The notes: a model not told the origin generated them from the sequence alone. A stretch of 13,918 bases of DNA from an uncultured Spirochaetia bacterium (GCA_937960625.1 CALGPD010000324.1:1-13918); one strand, 5' to 3'. Shown: positions 1 through 7,385, numbered from the stretch's first letter. A program made the numbers and translations.

Positions 1-88
1 GATTACTGGTAAAAACTACTATTAAATATAGTTAAAATCAACATGAAGTTTAAAAAAGCAGGCAACAAAATTATATTAATAATTAATT

Positions 89-388
89 CTATTTATCAAC
101 ATTTCGGTTTTTCCAATATTCTGGTTTTTTATTTAAATGCATTATGGCTAAAATATAGATTTCAATTCCATTGATTTTATATAACACAGCAAAAGGAAAT
201 TTTCTTACTAATTTGCGCCTTATACCATCTTCAATTAATACTCCTGAAAAAGGAAATCTTTCTACATCTATGATTGTGTTTTCTATATCATTTATAAAAT
301 CAAACCCCAACCCGGGTGATTTATCTTGATAGTATACAGCACTCTCAAACATTTCAGTTTTTGCTTCAGGATGAAATGAAACATTCAT
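89..388 (-). CDS. ParE/RelE-family toxin of a toxin-antitoxin pair
   Basis: A 99-residue protein with the ParE/RelE toxin fold. Visible hallmarks are an N-terminal HPEAKTEMFESAVYY strand-helix, the SPGLGFDFINDIE helix typical of this subfamily (roughly residues 24-36), a central basic stretch (RRKLVRKFPFAVLYK, about residues 57-71) and a C-terminal strand ending HLNKKPEYWKNR. Its ATG overlaps the upstream antitoxin stop by four bases (ATGA, 385-388), so translation is probably coupled. Family members either cleave ribosome-bound mRNA (RelE) or poison gyrase (ParE); the sequence does not let me choose, and residues for either activity are not diagnostic here. Length is normal, with no sign of decay. 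Neutralisation by the neighbouring protein is inferred from gene order. Confidence 0.85.
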   Translation of the reverse strand: MNVSFHPEAKTEMFESAVYYQDKSPGLGFDFINDIENTIIDVERFPFSGVLIEDGIRRKLVRKFPFAVLYKINGIEIYILAIMHLNKKPEYWKNRNVDK

Positions 389-609
389 TTGCTTAATTTA
401 TTCCGTATTGAATTAAAAGCTTCTTCAGCGGGAATAACTTTTAGCTTTCCTTCCCTGATATCTTGATATCTTTGGGAGGCCAATTTAATCCAATCATTTT
501 CACAAGAATCCATACTATTATCCAAAGTTGATAACAAATAATGGACTAATCTTGCTCTTTCATTTTCCGAAAGCGATAGAGCGTTTTTTTTTAGCTCGTC
601 CAAATTCAT
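385..609 (-). CDS. Antitoxin of the addiction-module (unstable antitoxin, TIGR02574-like) family
   Basis: A 74-residue, mostly helical acidic/basic protein. The pattern 'LKKNALSLSENERARLVHYLL' followed by 'W...A..RYQDIREGKLKVIPAEEAF' fits the putative addiction-module component family, whose members sit directly upstream of ParE/RelE toxins. The conserved C-terminal 'IREGK...IPAEEAF' segment normally wraps the toxin. It is transcribed first and overlaps the toxin gene by four bases. The start is supported by AGGT at 616-619, six bases upstream of the ATG. There is no recognisable DNA-binding domain, as is usual for this short family, so autoregulation cannot be judged. Confidence 0.82.
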   Translation of the reverse strand: MNLDELKKNALSLSENERARLVHYLLSTLDNSMDSCENDWIKLASQRYQDIREGKLKVIPAEEAFNSIRNKLSK

Positions 610-689
610 ATTTTTACCTGTAAAAATAAAACTCTATTTTTTAAATACTTTATTATATTGTAAATTAATTTATTAAAAATATCAATCTT

Positions 690-2030
690 TTAATACGTTA
701 CTTGTTTTTCCGTTAGTTTTATCTTTTTTAAGTCCGCGACAATAACCAAAGAGAACTTATTTCTGTGCAGATATTTTGCAGCCTGCTTTATATCACTAAT
801 GGTCAAGGAATTAATAATTTGCGCTTCCTTTTCCCAAAAATAAGGCTTTAAGCCATAAAGCTCCATTTCAATTAAAGTACCCACAAGCTGAGAAGGCGTT
901 TCCCTTGTAAAAATAAGCGTTCCTGTAAGATATTTTTTTATATCCGCGAGTTCTTTTTCCGTGGGCCCGTTTTTAGCATAATCATCCAACACTTCATATA
1001 CTTTTTTTATCGCGAACTTAATCTTTGATAACTTTGTTGAGAAATTAATATGAAAATACCCCGGCCTTTTGCGGCTAACGTAAAAATAAGAAACGATACC
1101 GTAAGTTAATCCGTATTTTTCCCGGATTATTCTTGTTAACCTGCTTCCGAAACCGCTTCCGCCTAAAATTGCGTTGTAAACTAAAAGTTTATAATACATG
1201 GGGTGGTTTCGCCCTACACTAACGTGCCCCATTCTCACATAGCCTTGAGAAGTGGGATAATTAATTATTTTAGTATCCTGTTTAATTTCCGGGATATTGT
1301 ATTTTTTTTCAGCCGGCAGTTTTTTTGATTTCCATGTGCCGAAATATTTATCCATTAATTTTAATGCCTTTTCAAAAGTTATATCTCCGACCAGAAAAGC
1401 AACTGCATTGTTTGGAACAAAATAAGTCCTATGAAATTTATACAAATCCCCGCGTTTAAGGTTTATAATACTTTTAGCAGTGCCCTTAGGGTCCCTTGAA
1501 TAAGGGTGCTTGCCGTAAATATATTCATAGAATTTCATTCTTACTGAAGTATGTATATTTTCCCGCTGCGCTTTAAGCATTGATAAAGTCCTCATTTTAA
1601 ACCGGTTTAAAATCCCGTTGTCAAATCTAGGCAATCTTGCTATACGTGAGATTATCTTTAATACTCTTGCTGTAGATGATGAAAGCATAGACGCGCTTAT
1701 CAGCATATTATCATATCCGGCATTAACGCCCACTGACGCGCCTAAAAAATCAAGTTTTGAAACCACACTCTGAGCAGACATATATTCGTTTCCATAAATT
1801 AAAGTGGATGCTAAAAGATTAGCTGTACCGGGTTTTTCTTCATTATATATTCCGCTTTTAAACATCAAACTGAAGGAAACGCGGGGCAGATATTTTCTAT
1901 TAATAACGATAATTTTCAATCCGTTTTTCAAATATCCTTCTTTATATTTGAAACCTTTCGCCTTTGGCAATGATGAAAAAACAATAGTATTTAAAAATAA
2001 CACCAATATTAAAACGTACTTTTTTCTCAT
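690..2030 (-). CDS. Exported M16-family protein lacking the zinc-binding motif (non-catalytic homologue)
   Basis: A 446-residue protein with two M16 domains and an N-terminal signal sequence (MRKKYVLILVLFLNTIVFSS). The C-terminal half carries the usual glycine-rich loop and arginine/tyrosine region (GGSGFGSRLTRIIREKYGLTY). Active M16 enzymes need HxxEH; here the equivalent stretch reads GTANLLAST, so His, Glu and His are replaced by Asn, Ala and Ser. It should therefore be the non-peptidase partner, comparable to the processing-enhancing subunit of paired M16B proteins, acting outside the inner membrane. No active M16 partner lies in the window. The preferred ATG (2028-2030) has GGAG at 2037-2040, six bases upstream. 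The in-frame ATG at 2042 overlaps that GGAG and would give four extra residues. It follows folP closely and probably shares its transcript. Confidence 0.85.
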   Translation of the reverse strand: MRKKYVLILVLFLNTIVFSSLPKAKGFKYKEGYLKNGLKIIVINRKYLPRVSFSLMFKSGIYNEEKPGTANLLASTLIYGNEYMSAQSVVSKLDFLGASVGVNAGYDNMLISASMLSSSTARVLKIISRIARLPRFDNGILNRFKMRTLSMLKAQRENIHTSVRMKFYEYIYGKHPYSRDPKGTAKSIINLKRGDLYKFHRTYFVPNNAVAFLVGDITFEKALKLMDKYFGTWKSKKLPAEKKYNIPEIKQDTKIINYPTSQGYVRMGHVSVGRNHPMYYKLLVYNAILGGSGFGSRLTRIIREKYGLTYGIVSYFYVSRKRPGYFHINFSTKLSKIKFAIKKVYEVLDDYAKNGPTEKELADIKKYLTGTLIFTRETPSQLVGTLIEMELYGLKPYFWEKEAQIINSLTISDIKQAAKYLHRNKFSLVIVADLKKIKLTEKQVTY

Positions 2031-2047
2031 TTTATTCTCCATTTTAT

Positions 2048-2884
2048 TTAATAAATATTCACTGTTTGGTATTTAAATGAATTAAAAACCTTAATCATCT
2101 GCATTGTTTCTTTTATATCATGAGTTCTTACTATATTATATCCGTTAAGTAGGGCCATCATATTAACCAGAACACTCCCAAGCATACGGTCCTGTTTGGG
2201 GACATCGAGCATTGCTCCAATCAAAGATTTTCTTGAAGCTCCTATTAATAGAGGATACCCTAACTTTTTTAACCGCCGCGTTTCTGAAATCAGCCTTAAA
2301 TTTAAATCCTGCTCTTTACCAAAACCTATTCCCGGGTCTAAAACTATATTTTCTGCCATGACGCCGGCATGAATATTCTCTTCTGCTGATTTCTCAAGAA
2401 AATCTATTACATCATCAACCTGATTACCGGACATAGGGTTCTCCTGCATACTACTCGGTTCGCCGTTCATATGCATAATAATAACCGGTACCTGATACTC
2501 TGCAAGTATTTCTTTCATGCCCGGCTTTCTTGTTCCATAGATATCATTAACAATGTCAGCGCCGTTTTCAAGGCATTTAAGAGCAACACCGGGCTTATAA
2601 GTATCTATGGAAACGGGGATTTCCGTCATATTTTTTACTATCTCTAGAACCGGTAATAAGCGTTTTAATTCCTGCGCTTCATTTACAGGATGTGCGCCAG
2701 GCCTCGAAGATTCTGCGCCAATATCGATAATATCAACACCGTGGGTTTGAAATTCTTCTATTCTTTTCTTTATACCGGTTTTAGAGTTGTAAACACCACC
2801 GTCAAAAAAAGAATCAGGCGAAATATTTAAAATAGCCATTAAAACGGGTTCATTATTTTTTATTTTATTCTGCCAATTCTGCAT
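2048..2884 (-). CDS. folP: Dihydropteroate synthase
   Basis: A 278-residue TIM-barrel enzyme joining 7,8-dihydropterin pyrophosphate and p-aminobenzoate to dihydropteroate in folate synthesis; it is the sulfonamide target. All signature blocks are present in order: LNISPDSFFDGG (19-30), DIGAESSRPGA (54-64), SIDTYKP (92-98), VNDIYG (112-117), IIMHMNG (135-141), LDPGIGFGK (182-190), GASRKS (215-220) and RTHD (253-256). Length is normal and the ends look complete. The codon after the pterin-binding loop Met is Ala rather than the common Gly (MAILN versus MGILN). No good Shine-Dalgarno precedes the ATG, so the exact start is less sure. The M16 gene begins 5-17 bases downstream on the same strand. 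No other folate gene is nearby. Confidence 0.95.
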   Translation of the reverse strand: MQNWQNKIKNNEPVLMAILNISPDSFFDGGVYNSKTGIKKRIEEFQTHGVDIIDIGAESSRPGAHPVNEAQELKRLLPVLEIVKNMTEIPVSIDTYKPGVALKCLENGADIVNDIYGTRKPGMKEILAEYQVPVIIMHMNGEPSSMQENPMSGNQVDDVIDFLEKSAEENIHAGVMAENIVLDPGIGFGKEQDLNLRLISETRRLKKLGYPLLIGASRKSLIGAMLDVPKQDRMLGSVLVNMMALLNGYNIVRTHDIKETMQMIKVFNSFKYQTVNIY

Positions 2885-2926
2885 GTGTAAAAATTAAGCT
2901 TTTACTAAAAAAAATCAAACAATTGA

Positions 2927-2954
2927 TAAAGATTTTAGGCTTTATTGACGATTT
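2927..2954 (+). promoter_or_regulatory. Possible sigma-28 (FliA/SigD)-like promoter for the small gene at 2986
   Basis: TAAAGATT (2927-2934), a 12-base spacer, then GACGATTT (2947-2954) resembles the flagellar sigma consensus TAAAGTTT-N11-GCCGATAA with a few mismatches. It lies in the 92-base divergent gap between folP and the small gene, pointing at the latter. The region is very AT-rich, so a chance match is possible. The weak case is helped by a second sigma-28-like site before the flagellin further along. Confidence 0.3.
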
Positions 2955-2985
2955 ATAAAGTGAATCTAAAAAAAGGATGCAGATC

Positions 2986-3168
2986 ATGAGTGAAAAAGAA
3001 AAGTTATTGATAAATGAAAAACTTGAAGAAGTTGCAAAAAAATTCGGTTTAAGAATAAAACTTACGGTAAAAAATGCTCAAAAACTCATTAATGCTAATT
3101 ATAAAAAAGTACATGAAATAGAAATGAGTATTAATAAAAAATTAGCATTAATACAAAAAGCAGCGTAA
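2986..3168 (+). CDS. Small uncharacterised lysine-rich protein (60 residues)
   Basis: I do not recognise this family. The product is about 60 residues, rich in Lys, Glu, Asn and Leu, with no signal peptide, membrane segment or Cys/His motif, and probably two helices around a short central strand-like segment (RIKLTV). I start it at the ATG at 2986 because AAAAAGGA (2971-2977) sits eight bases upstream. The in-frame ATG at 2977 overlaps that Shine-Dalgarno and would add three residues. It reads towards the flagellin and is preceded by a sigma-28-like site, so a motility role is conceivable, but that rests on context only. Codon use matches its neighbours. Confidence 0.65.
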   Translation: MSEKEKLLINEKLEEVAKKFGLRIKLTVKNAQKLINANYKKVHEIEMSINKKLALIQKAA

Positions 3169-3289
3169 AAAAAATCATTAAACTGGCTTATCCTTTATAA
3201 CTCCTAGAGAATTACCAATTTATTATATATTTTTATTTTTTTATCTTATCCGGTTTAAGAATCCGCTATTTTATATTAGAATAATAAAC

Positions 3290-3640
3290 ATGAATACTAA
3301 TATTTTTAAAGAAAAATGGCAGGAAATACTTAAAGCATCACGGGAAAACTATATTGAAACAATAACAACACTGACAAATAATCAAAAAGAAATTGAGCAT
3401 ATAATCAAAAAAGTCATAAAGGATTATAACAGTTTCACAAAAAAACAAATTGAAAAAACATTTGAATTTGTAAACAATTCGTTATTGAAAAGGGAAGAAT
3501 ATATTCTATTGTTTCAAAAAAATATATATCAAAGCCTGGAAATAATGCCTAATGTTGAAGACGTTATTTTTAGAAAACACTTTGATGAACTCTCAGGGCT
3601 TCTAAACTCTTTTTATTGCGATATTTTTGAAGTAAAATAA
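3290..3640 (+). CDS. Uncharacterised helical protein (116 residues)
   Basis: I do not recognise this family. The 116-residue product is predicted by eye to be almost entirely helical, with long amphipathic runs (residues about 5-80) and aromatic residues at regular spacing (KEKWQEILKASRENY, EFVNNSLLKREEY). It has no signal peptide or membrane segment. The architecture would suit a small chaperone, phasin-like or structural coiled-coil protein. Neither FliS nor FlgN hallmarks are visible, so I do not assign it to flagellar export. It sits between another orphan gene and the flagellin, all in the same direction, but gaps of 121 and 181 bases on either side suggest separate transcription. No clear Shine-Dalgarno precedes the ATG. 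Confidence 0.7.
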   Translation: MNTNIFKEKWQEILKASRENYIETITTLTNNQKEIEHIIKKVIKDYNSFTKKQIEKTFEFVNNSLLKREEYILLFQKNIYQSLEIMPNVEDVIFRKHFDELSGLLNSFYCDIFEVK

Positions 3641-3728
3641 TTAATACAGCAAAACATTTCAATAGACTATAAACTCTTCAAAAAGCATGCCAAAAAAAAA
3701 TAATTTTGTTAATAAAAACTGATAATAA

Positions 3729-3757
3729 TAAAGTTATTATGCCCCTATTGCCGAAAA
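3729..3757 (+). promoter_or_regulatory. Sigma-28-like promoter for the flagellin gene
   Basis: TAAAGTTA (3729-3736) and GCCGAAAA (3750-3757) closely match the two halves of the flagellar sigma consensus TAAAGTTT / GCCGATAA. The spacer is 13 bases, two longer than the enterobacterial optimum. It lies about 70 bases upstream of the flagellin start and in the right orientation. Class-3 flagellin genes are commonly driven by sigma-28. The long spacer is the main doubt. Confidence 0.45.
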
Positions 3758-3827
3758 TATAATAAAGATTTAATTACATTTTTATTTTACAGGGAAGTAA
3801 AAAAAAATTGAAAAGGAATTCTTGGAA

Positions 3828-4694
3828 GTGATAATTAAACACGATATCACAGGCTTATTTCAGACCCGTCAGATGAAGATAAACGGCATGCAAATGGACA
3901 AAGTCCAGAACAAACTTGCCAGCGGTGTTAGAATTAATAACGCGGGAGATGATGCATCCGGCCTTGCTGTTTCTGAAAAAATGCGTTCACAAATAAGAGG
4001 TTTATCAAGAGCTAACTTAAATGCTCAGGATGGTATTTCATTCATAGAAACCACAGACGGCTTTCTTTCCGGCATATCTTCAATGCTTCAAAGATTACGT
4101 GAACTCGCTGTTCAGGCAGCAAACGGTGTATATACAAATGCGGATAGAGCTCAAATTCAGGTTGAAATTTCCGCGTTAGTGGATGAAATAGACCGCATAG
4201 CCAGCCACGCGCAATTTAACGGTTTAACAATTCTAACTGGAAAATTCTCTGATGCAATGGAAGGGGAAGAAATATACGGCAGCATGTGGTTTCACGTTGG
4301 AGCTAACATGGACCAAAGGGAACGCATTGTTATCGGCACAATAACGGCAAAAGCCATGGGAATAAAAAACAGTGAAGATAAAAGCCTAAGTGTTTCATCA
4401 CTGGAAAATGCAAATAACGCTATCGGCGTAATAGACTCAGCGCTTACCGTATTAAATAAGCAGCGCGCTGACCTAGGAGCATATTACAACCGTTTATTTT
4501 ATACCAGCAAAGGCTTGAGTATTAGCGCAGAAAATACTCAAAGTTCAGAATCAATTATCAGGGATGCTGATATGGCAAAACAAATGATTTCCTACGTTAA
4601 ATACAGAATCCTTGACCAAACAAACATTGCAATTGCGCAAAAACATAAATTAGTTAAAACAGATGCCCTCCTATATCTCCTTTATAAAAGCTAA
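3828..4694 (+). CDS. flaB: Flagellin, spirochaete FlaB type
   Basis: A 288-residue flagellin, the filament core subunit. The N-terminal D0/D1 region is highly conserved (KLASGVRINNAGDDASGLAV, then SEKMRSQIRGLSRANLNAQDGISF). The short variable part contains the YGSMWFHVGANMDQRERI block that I know from spirochaetal FlaB proteins, and the C-terminal D1 has NKQRADLGAYYNRL and ESIIRDADMAKQM. The GTG at 3828 is preferred because it gives the FlaB-like MIIKHDITGLFQTRQ start; AAAGGAA lies at 3812-3818. A TTG at 3822 would add two residues. The extreme C-terminus is unusual: the usual AMLAQAN..PQSVLxLL reads AIAQKHKLVKTDALLYLLYKS, with a local one-residue gap and insertion. No flagellin paralogue or flagellar gene cluster is adjacent, so this may be a minor or solitary flagellin. 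Confidence 0.92.
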   Translation: MIIKHDITGLFQTRQMKINGMQMDKVQNKLASGVRINNAGDDASGLAVSEKMRSQIRGLSRANLNAQDGISFIETTDGFLSGISSMLQRLRELAVQAANGVYTNADRAQIQVEISALVDEIDRIASHAQFNGLTILTGKFSDAMEGEEIYGSMWFHVGANMDQRERIVIGTITAKAMGIKNSEDKSLSVSSLENANNAIGVIDSALTVLNKQRADLGAYYNRLFYTSKGLSISAENTQSSESIIRDADMAKQMISYVKYRILDQTNIAIAQKHKLVKTDALLYLLYKS

Positions 4695-4730
4695 TTTTTA
4701 ATAAAACTTAAATTTGTTTTGTTTATAAAT

Positions 4731-4760
4731 TTGACACTATGCAGGCTTTTCAAATATATT
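4731..4760 (+). promoter_or_regulatory. Sigma-70-type promoter for the M23 peptidase gene
   Basis: A perfect -35 TTGACA (4731-4736) and a -10 TATATT (4755-4760) are separated by 18 bases. Transcription would begin near 4767. That leaves only about eight bases before the ATG at 4775 but about twenty before the TTG at 4787, which has its own Shine-Dalgarno, so the promoter position favours the later start. Confidence 0.5.
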
Positions 4761-4786
4761 ATATAATAGATTGAATGGAGTATCTT

Positions 4787-5788
4787 TTGTATTATAACAA
4801 TCCTGATAACCGCAAAAATTTTTTTCAAAAAATTATAAATAAAATTTCCAGAATATTAACAACAATACGTAATTGGGGTCATATTAAATTATCCGTAATG
4901 CTTGTCCCTCACTCTGAAAAAAAAATATTTAATTTTCAAATATCAAATTTTACCATTATGTTTTCAATAATTCTATTATTCGGATTGATTACTACTTCAG
5001 TTTTTGCGATTAGAAGCCAGAAGGATACATCAAGAAAAAAAGACATACTTTTATCGGAAAATGTTACAATTTCAGAGAAACTTTATAATTTCATCAAGCT
5101 TACAAATTCCCTAAAGAAAAATGAAAAGAATTTAAAAGCACAGTTATTACTTCTAATTCATAATTCAGGCAGCACGCAAAAAAGTTTAAGCAAACTTGCA
5201 TTTCCTGATACGACCCTAACAAGCCAAAAAAGTTTTATTAAGCATAAAAACGTAAAAATAGAAAGTATAGAAGAAATAAATAAGCTAAAAAGGTTAATAA
5301 AAAAAGTCTCATTATTTAACTACCGTTTAAAACAAATACAAACACAAATAAACGGATTTAAAAAAATAATGCGGCGTATACCTTCAATATGGCCAATATT
5401 CGGCGGCGTGGGAAGGTTTGCAAGCGGTTTTGGAATGCGCAGGGACCCTTTCACCGGGGCAGCGTCATTTCATACCGGCGTTGATATAGTAACAATGCCC
5501 GGGCACCCTGTTAGAGCGACTGCATCGGGTAAAGTAATCACAGCCACGTATAATCCCCAAAACGGCAATTATGTAGATATTCAGCATGATTTCGGTTATA
5601 TGACAAACTATAGTCATTTACTTAGATTAAACGTCAAAGAAGGAGATTATGTTAAAAAGAATCAAATAATTGGTTTTGTAGGCACAACGGGACGGTCAAC
5701 AGGATATCATCTTCATTATGAAGTTCGTGTAGGCTATACAGCCATTAACCCGGCTCAATTTTTATACTTAGATAAATTCCACAGATAA
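4787..5788 (+). CDS. Membrane-anchored M23 (LytM-type) peptidoglycan endopeptidase
   Basis: Zinc metallopeptidase of the M23/LytM group, expected to cut peptide cross-links in periplasmic peptidoglycan. Numbered from the alternative ATG at 4775 (337 residues): basic cytoplasmic segment (1-57), one membrane helix (about 58-80), a coiled-coil-like linker (about 85-200) and the catalytic domain (about 205-330). The zinc and catalytic residues are intact: H233 and D237 in SFHTGVDI, and H312/H314 in GRSTGYHLHYEV. The domain opens with the typical GRFASGFGMRRDPFTG. I favour TTG at 4787 because GGAG (4777-4780) lies six bases upstream and the promoter leaves little leader before 4775. The N-terminal SVMLVPHSEKKIFNFQIS resembles spirochaetal M23 proteins as I recall them. 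It follows flagellin but has its own promoter; a link to flagellar insertion through the wall is possible, not shown. Confidence 0.88.
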   Translation: MYYNNPDNRKNFFQKIINKISRILTTIRNWGHIKLSVMLVPHSEKKIFNFQISNFTIMFSIILLFGLITTSVFAIRSQKDTSRKKDILLSENVTISEKLYNFIKLTNSLKKNEKNLKAQLLLLIHNSGSTQKSLSKLAFPDTTLTSQKSFIKHKNVKIESIEEINKLKRLIKKVSLFNYRLKQIQTQINGFKKIMRRIPSIWPIFGGVGRFASGFGMRRDPFTGAASFHTGVDIVTMPGHPVRATASGKVITATYNPQNGNYVDIQHDFGYMTNYSHLLRLNVKEGDYVKKNQIIGFVGTTGRSTGYHLHYEVRVGYTAINPAQFLYLDKFHR

Positions 5789-5969
5789 ACAATTTTAAAG
5801 TCATTAAAAGCCTAAACACTTAATTTTTACTCCGGTGCCCGATATATAATTAAACCGGTTAATCTATCTGTTCTTATATTATGTTAACAAGAATGGAAAA
5901 CAGACTTATTGACAATTTTAAATTTTCACATATAAATAGATGTAATTGATAAAATTTTTCTTTTATGGA

Positions 5970-5999
5970 TTGACTTTTCTATAATATAAATTTTATAAT
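5970..5999 (+). promoter_or_regulatory. Sigma-70-type promoter for the orphan gene at 6030
   Basis: TTGACT (5970-5975), an 18-base spacer and a perfect TATAAT (5994-5999), placing transcription start near 6006, just upstream of the strong ribosome binding site. The preceding part of this 241-base gap (5789-5969) shows only a weak sigma-28-like match, TTAA (5820-5823) with CCCGATAT (5838-5845), and a five-base inverted repeat CCGGT/ACCGG (5832-5836 and 5854-5858). I see no gene in it. Confidence 0.5.
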
Positions 6000-6029
6000 T
6001 ATAGTTGATAGTTCTCAAGGAGGAGTTCT

Positions 6030-6335
6030 ATGTTTGCGACACGGATGTTTTCGCATTCAAATATTCGTTCAATGTTTACCTGGAATAATCATAATACAGG
6101 TCCATTAAGTAACCTAATGAAAGAATTAAATATTTTCTCTAAATCTTCATTACCGGTTAGTCTGAATAAACAAGTTCTTTTAATGGATTATAAGAAAAAT
6201 TCTCAAATAAATAATTCTTTTGTGAAATATAATAGATTTTCATCCAACCTCTTAAACACAATATATTCTAATAATAAAACCGGAAGAAAACATACTGTGT
6301 ACGGCAAAGGGAATTTCATAAACATTTTTGGATAA
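6030..6335 (+). CDS. Orphan Asn/Ser/Lys-rich small protein (101 residues) with very strong RBS
   Basis: I do not recognise this family. The 101-residue product is basic and polar, rich in Asn, Ser, Lys and Phe, with no Cys, no convincing signal peptide and no membrane helix. The N-terminus (MFATRMFSHSNIRSMFTW) is amphipathic, the middle contains a short hydrophobic run (LNKQVLLMDY), and the end is glycine/aromatic (VYGKGNFINIFG). The ORF is very likely real because AAGGAGGAG (6017-6025), an almost ideal Shine-Dalgarno, precedes the ATG by four bases, and a good sigma-70 promoter lies just upstream. It stands alone, facing holA. The strong signals suggest high expression, perhaps as a structural or secreted small protein; this is inference. 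Confidence 0.65.
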   Translation: MFATRMFSHSNIRSMFTWNNHNTGPLSNLMKELNIFSKSSLPVSLNKQVLLMDYKKNSQINNSFVKYNRFSSNLLNTIYSNNKTGRKHTVYGKGNFINIFG

Positions 6336-6458
6336 AATCCATTAGTTTGAATTTAGGAACTTTATTGGCCGGAGTGTAAATAATTTTTATTCTTTCAATG
6401 TATAATTAGAAAATCTATTAATAAACATATATACGCACCATTTATAAGGAAGAAAACA

Positions 6459-7385
6459 CTAACAAAATTTCATTAACATTTTCTCAAACAAAACTTTATG
6501 TAATTTCTTATCCTTACTTTTTAAGTTAACATCCATATTATGAATCTCAGAAATTAATTCTGCCATTTTGGAGAAACCGAACTTAGAACACTGGGACAAA
6601 TACTTATCAACTAAAAACGCAGGGCATTTTAATTGCCGCATAATTTCACCTTTGCCTGCATGGTTTCCGGATAAATAACGGGCTTGCCAGATATTTTTTA
6701 AATGTGAATGTATTCTATAAAGCATTCCTATTAAATCTTCCCCTATACTAATTAATTTTTCAAATTCAATTAAAGTTTGATACAAATCACGCGCAAACAG
6801 ACTGTCCATAAAAGCAAAAAAGTTAGTATCCCCGCTTAGATGAGGATAAACATGCTCTAGAGTTAAACCCGGTGCCTTGGCTTCAGGAAAACTTGAAAAA
6901 AGACTTATAAATTCATCTACATCCCCGGCTGTATTAAAATTTTCAAGTATATATTGCTTTGCTTTTGGATGCAATATCACTCCAATTTGCTCAAGTTTTG
7001 AAATCAGACTTTTTGCCGGAGACTTTACACGCCCGAAAGTATATATTTTTATATATTCTTTACCTGTTACAGGGTTTAATTTTTTCAATAAATCTTTTGG
7101 ATTACTGAATGAAACGAGAATCATATTATTCGGAGGGGAAGATTGATCAATATAAGCAACAAACTCTTTTAAATATTTTTCAAACGAATAAACTTTAATA
7201 AGCTTTTTATTTCCGAATAATGCTAATGTGTCTGTCAAAGCTAATATTTCATTAGCAGGCGTATCATCGGCAAAATAAAATTCTTTCTCATAATCTTGAG
7301 AAAAAGAATTTTCCAATTTGTTTATTTCACTTTTTACTAGCTTATCGTCTTCACCTATAAAAATATGGACAGAAATATTTTTCAT
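6459..7385 (-). CDS. holA: DNA polymerase III delta subunit
   Basis: A 308-residue clamp-loader subunit that opens the beta sliding clamp during replication. Recognisable family features are the N-terminal HIFIGEDDKLVKSEINKL, the LALFGNKKLIKVYSFEKYL strand-helix, the PPNNMILVSF segment, and the C-terminal collar domain with FAFMDSLFARD and LIGMLYRIHSHLKNIWQAR. Sequence conservation of delta is always low, so the call rests on overall pattern and length. I start it at ATG 7383-7385 (MKNISVHIF). An in-frame ATG at 7412 would add nine residues, but these would be encoded by the groES terminator hairpin, and the added MPGFSFIII has no family counterpart. No clear Shine-Dalgarno is visible. It lies downstream of groES on the same strand, separated by that terminator. 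Confidence 0.82.
   Translation of the reverse strand: MKNISVHIFIGEDDKLVKSEINKLENSFSQDYEKEFYFADDTPANEILALTDTLALFGNKKLIKVYSFEKYLKEFVAYIDQSSPPNNMILVSFSNPKDLLKKLNPVTGKEYIKIYTFGRVKSPAKSLISKLEQIGVILHPKAKQYILENFNTAGDVDEFISLFSSFPEAKAPGLTLEHVYPHLSGDTNFFAFMDSLFARDLYQTLIEFEKLISIGEDLIGMLYRIHSHLKNIWQARYLSGNHAGKGEIMRQLKCPAFLVDKYLSQCSKFGFSKMAELISEIHNMDVNLKSKDKKLHKVLFEKMLMKFC

Noticed and set aside
1804..2076. A 90-codon plus-strand frame opposite the M16 N-terminus
   Set aside because: Antisense shadow of the signal-peptide region; hydrophobic content reflects the AT-rich complement.
5832..5858. Inverted repeat CCGGT/ACCGG after the M23 gene as a terminator
   Set aside because: Only five base pairs with a 17-base loop and no following T-run.
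5880..5948. A 22-codon plus-strand frame in the gap before the orphan gene
   Set aside because: No ribosome binding site and no recognisable sequence; consistent with chance.
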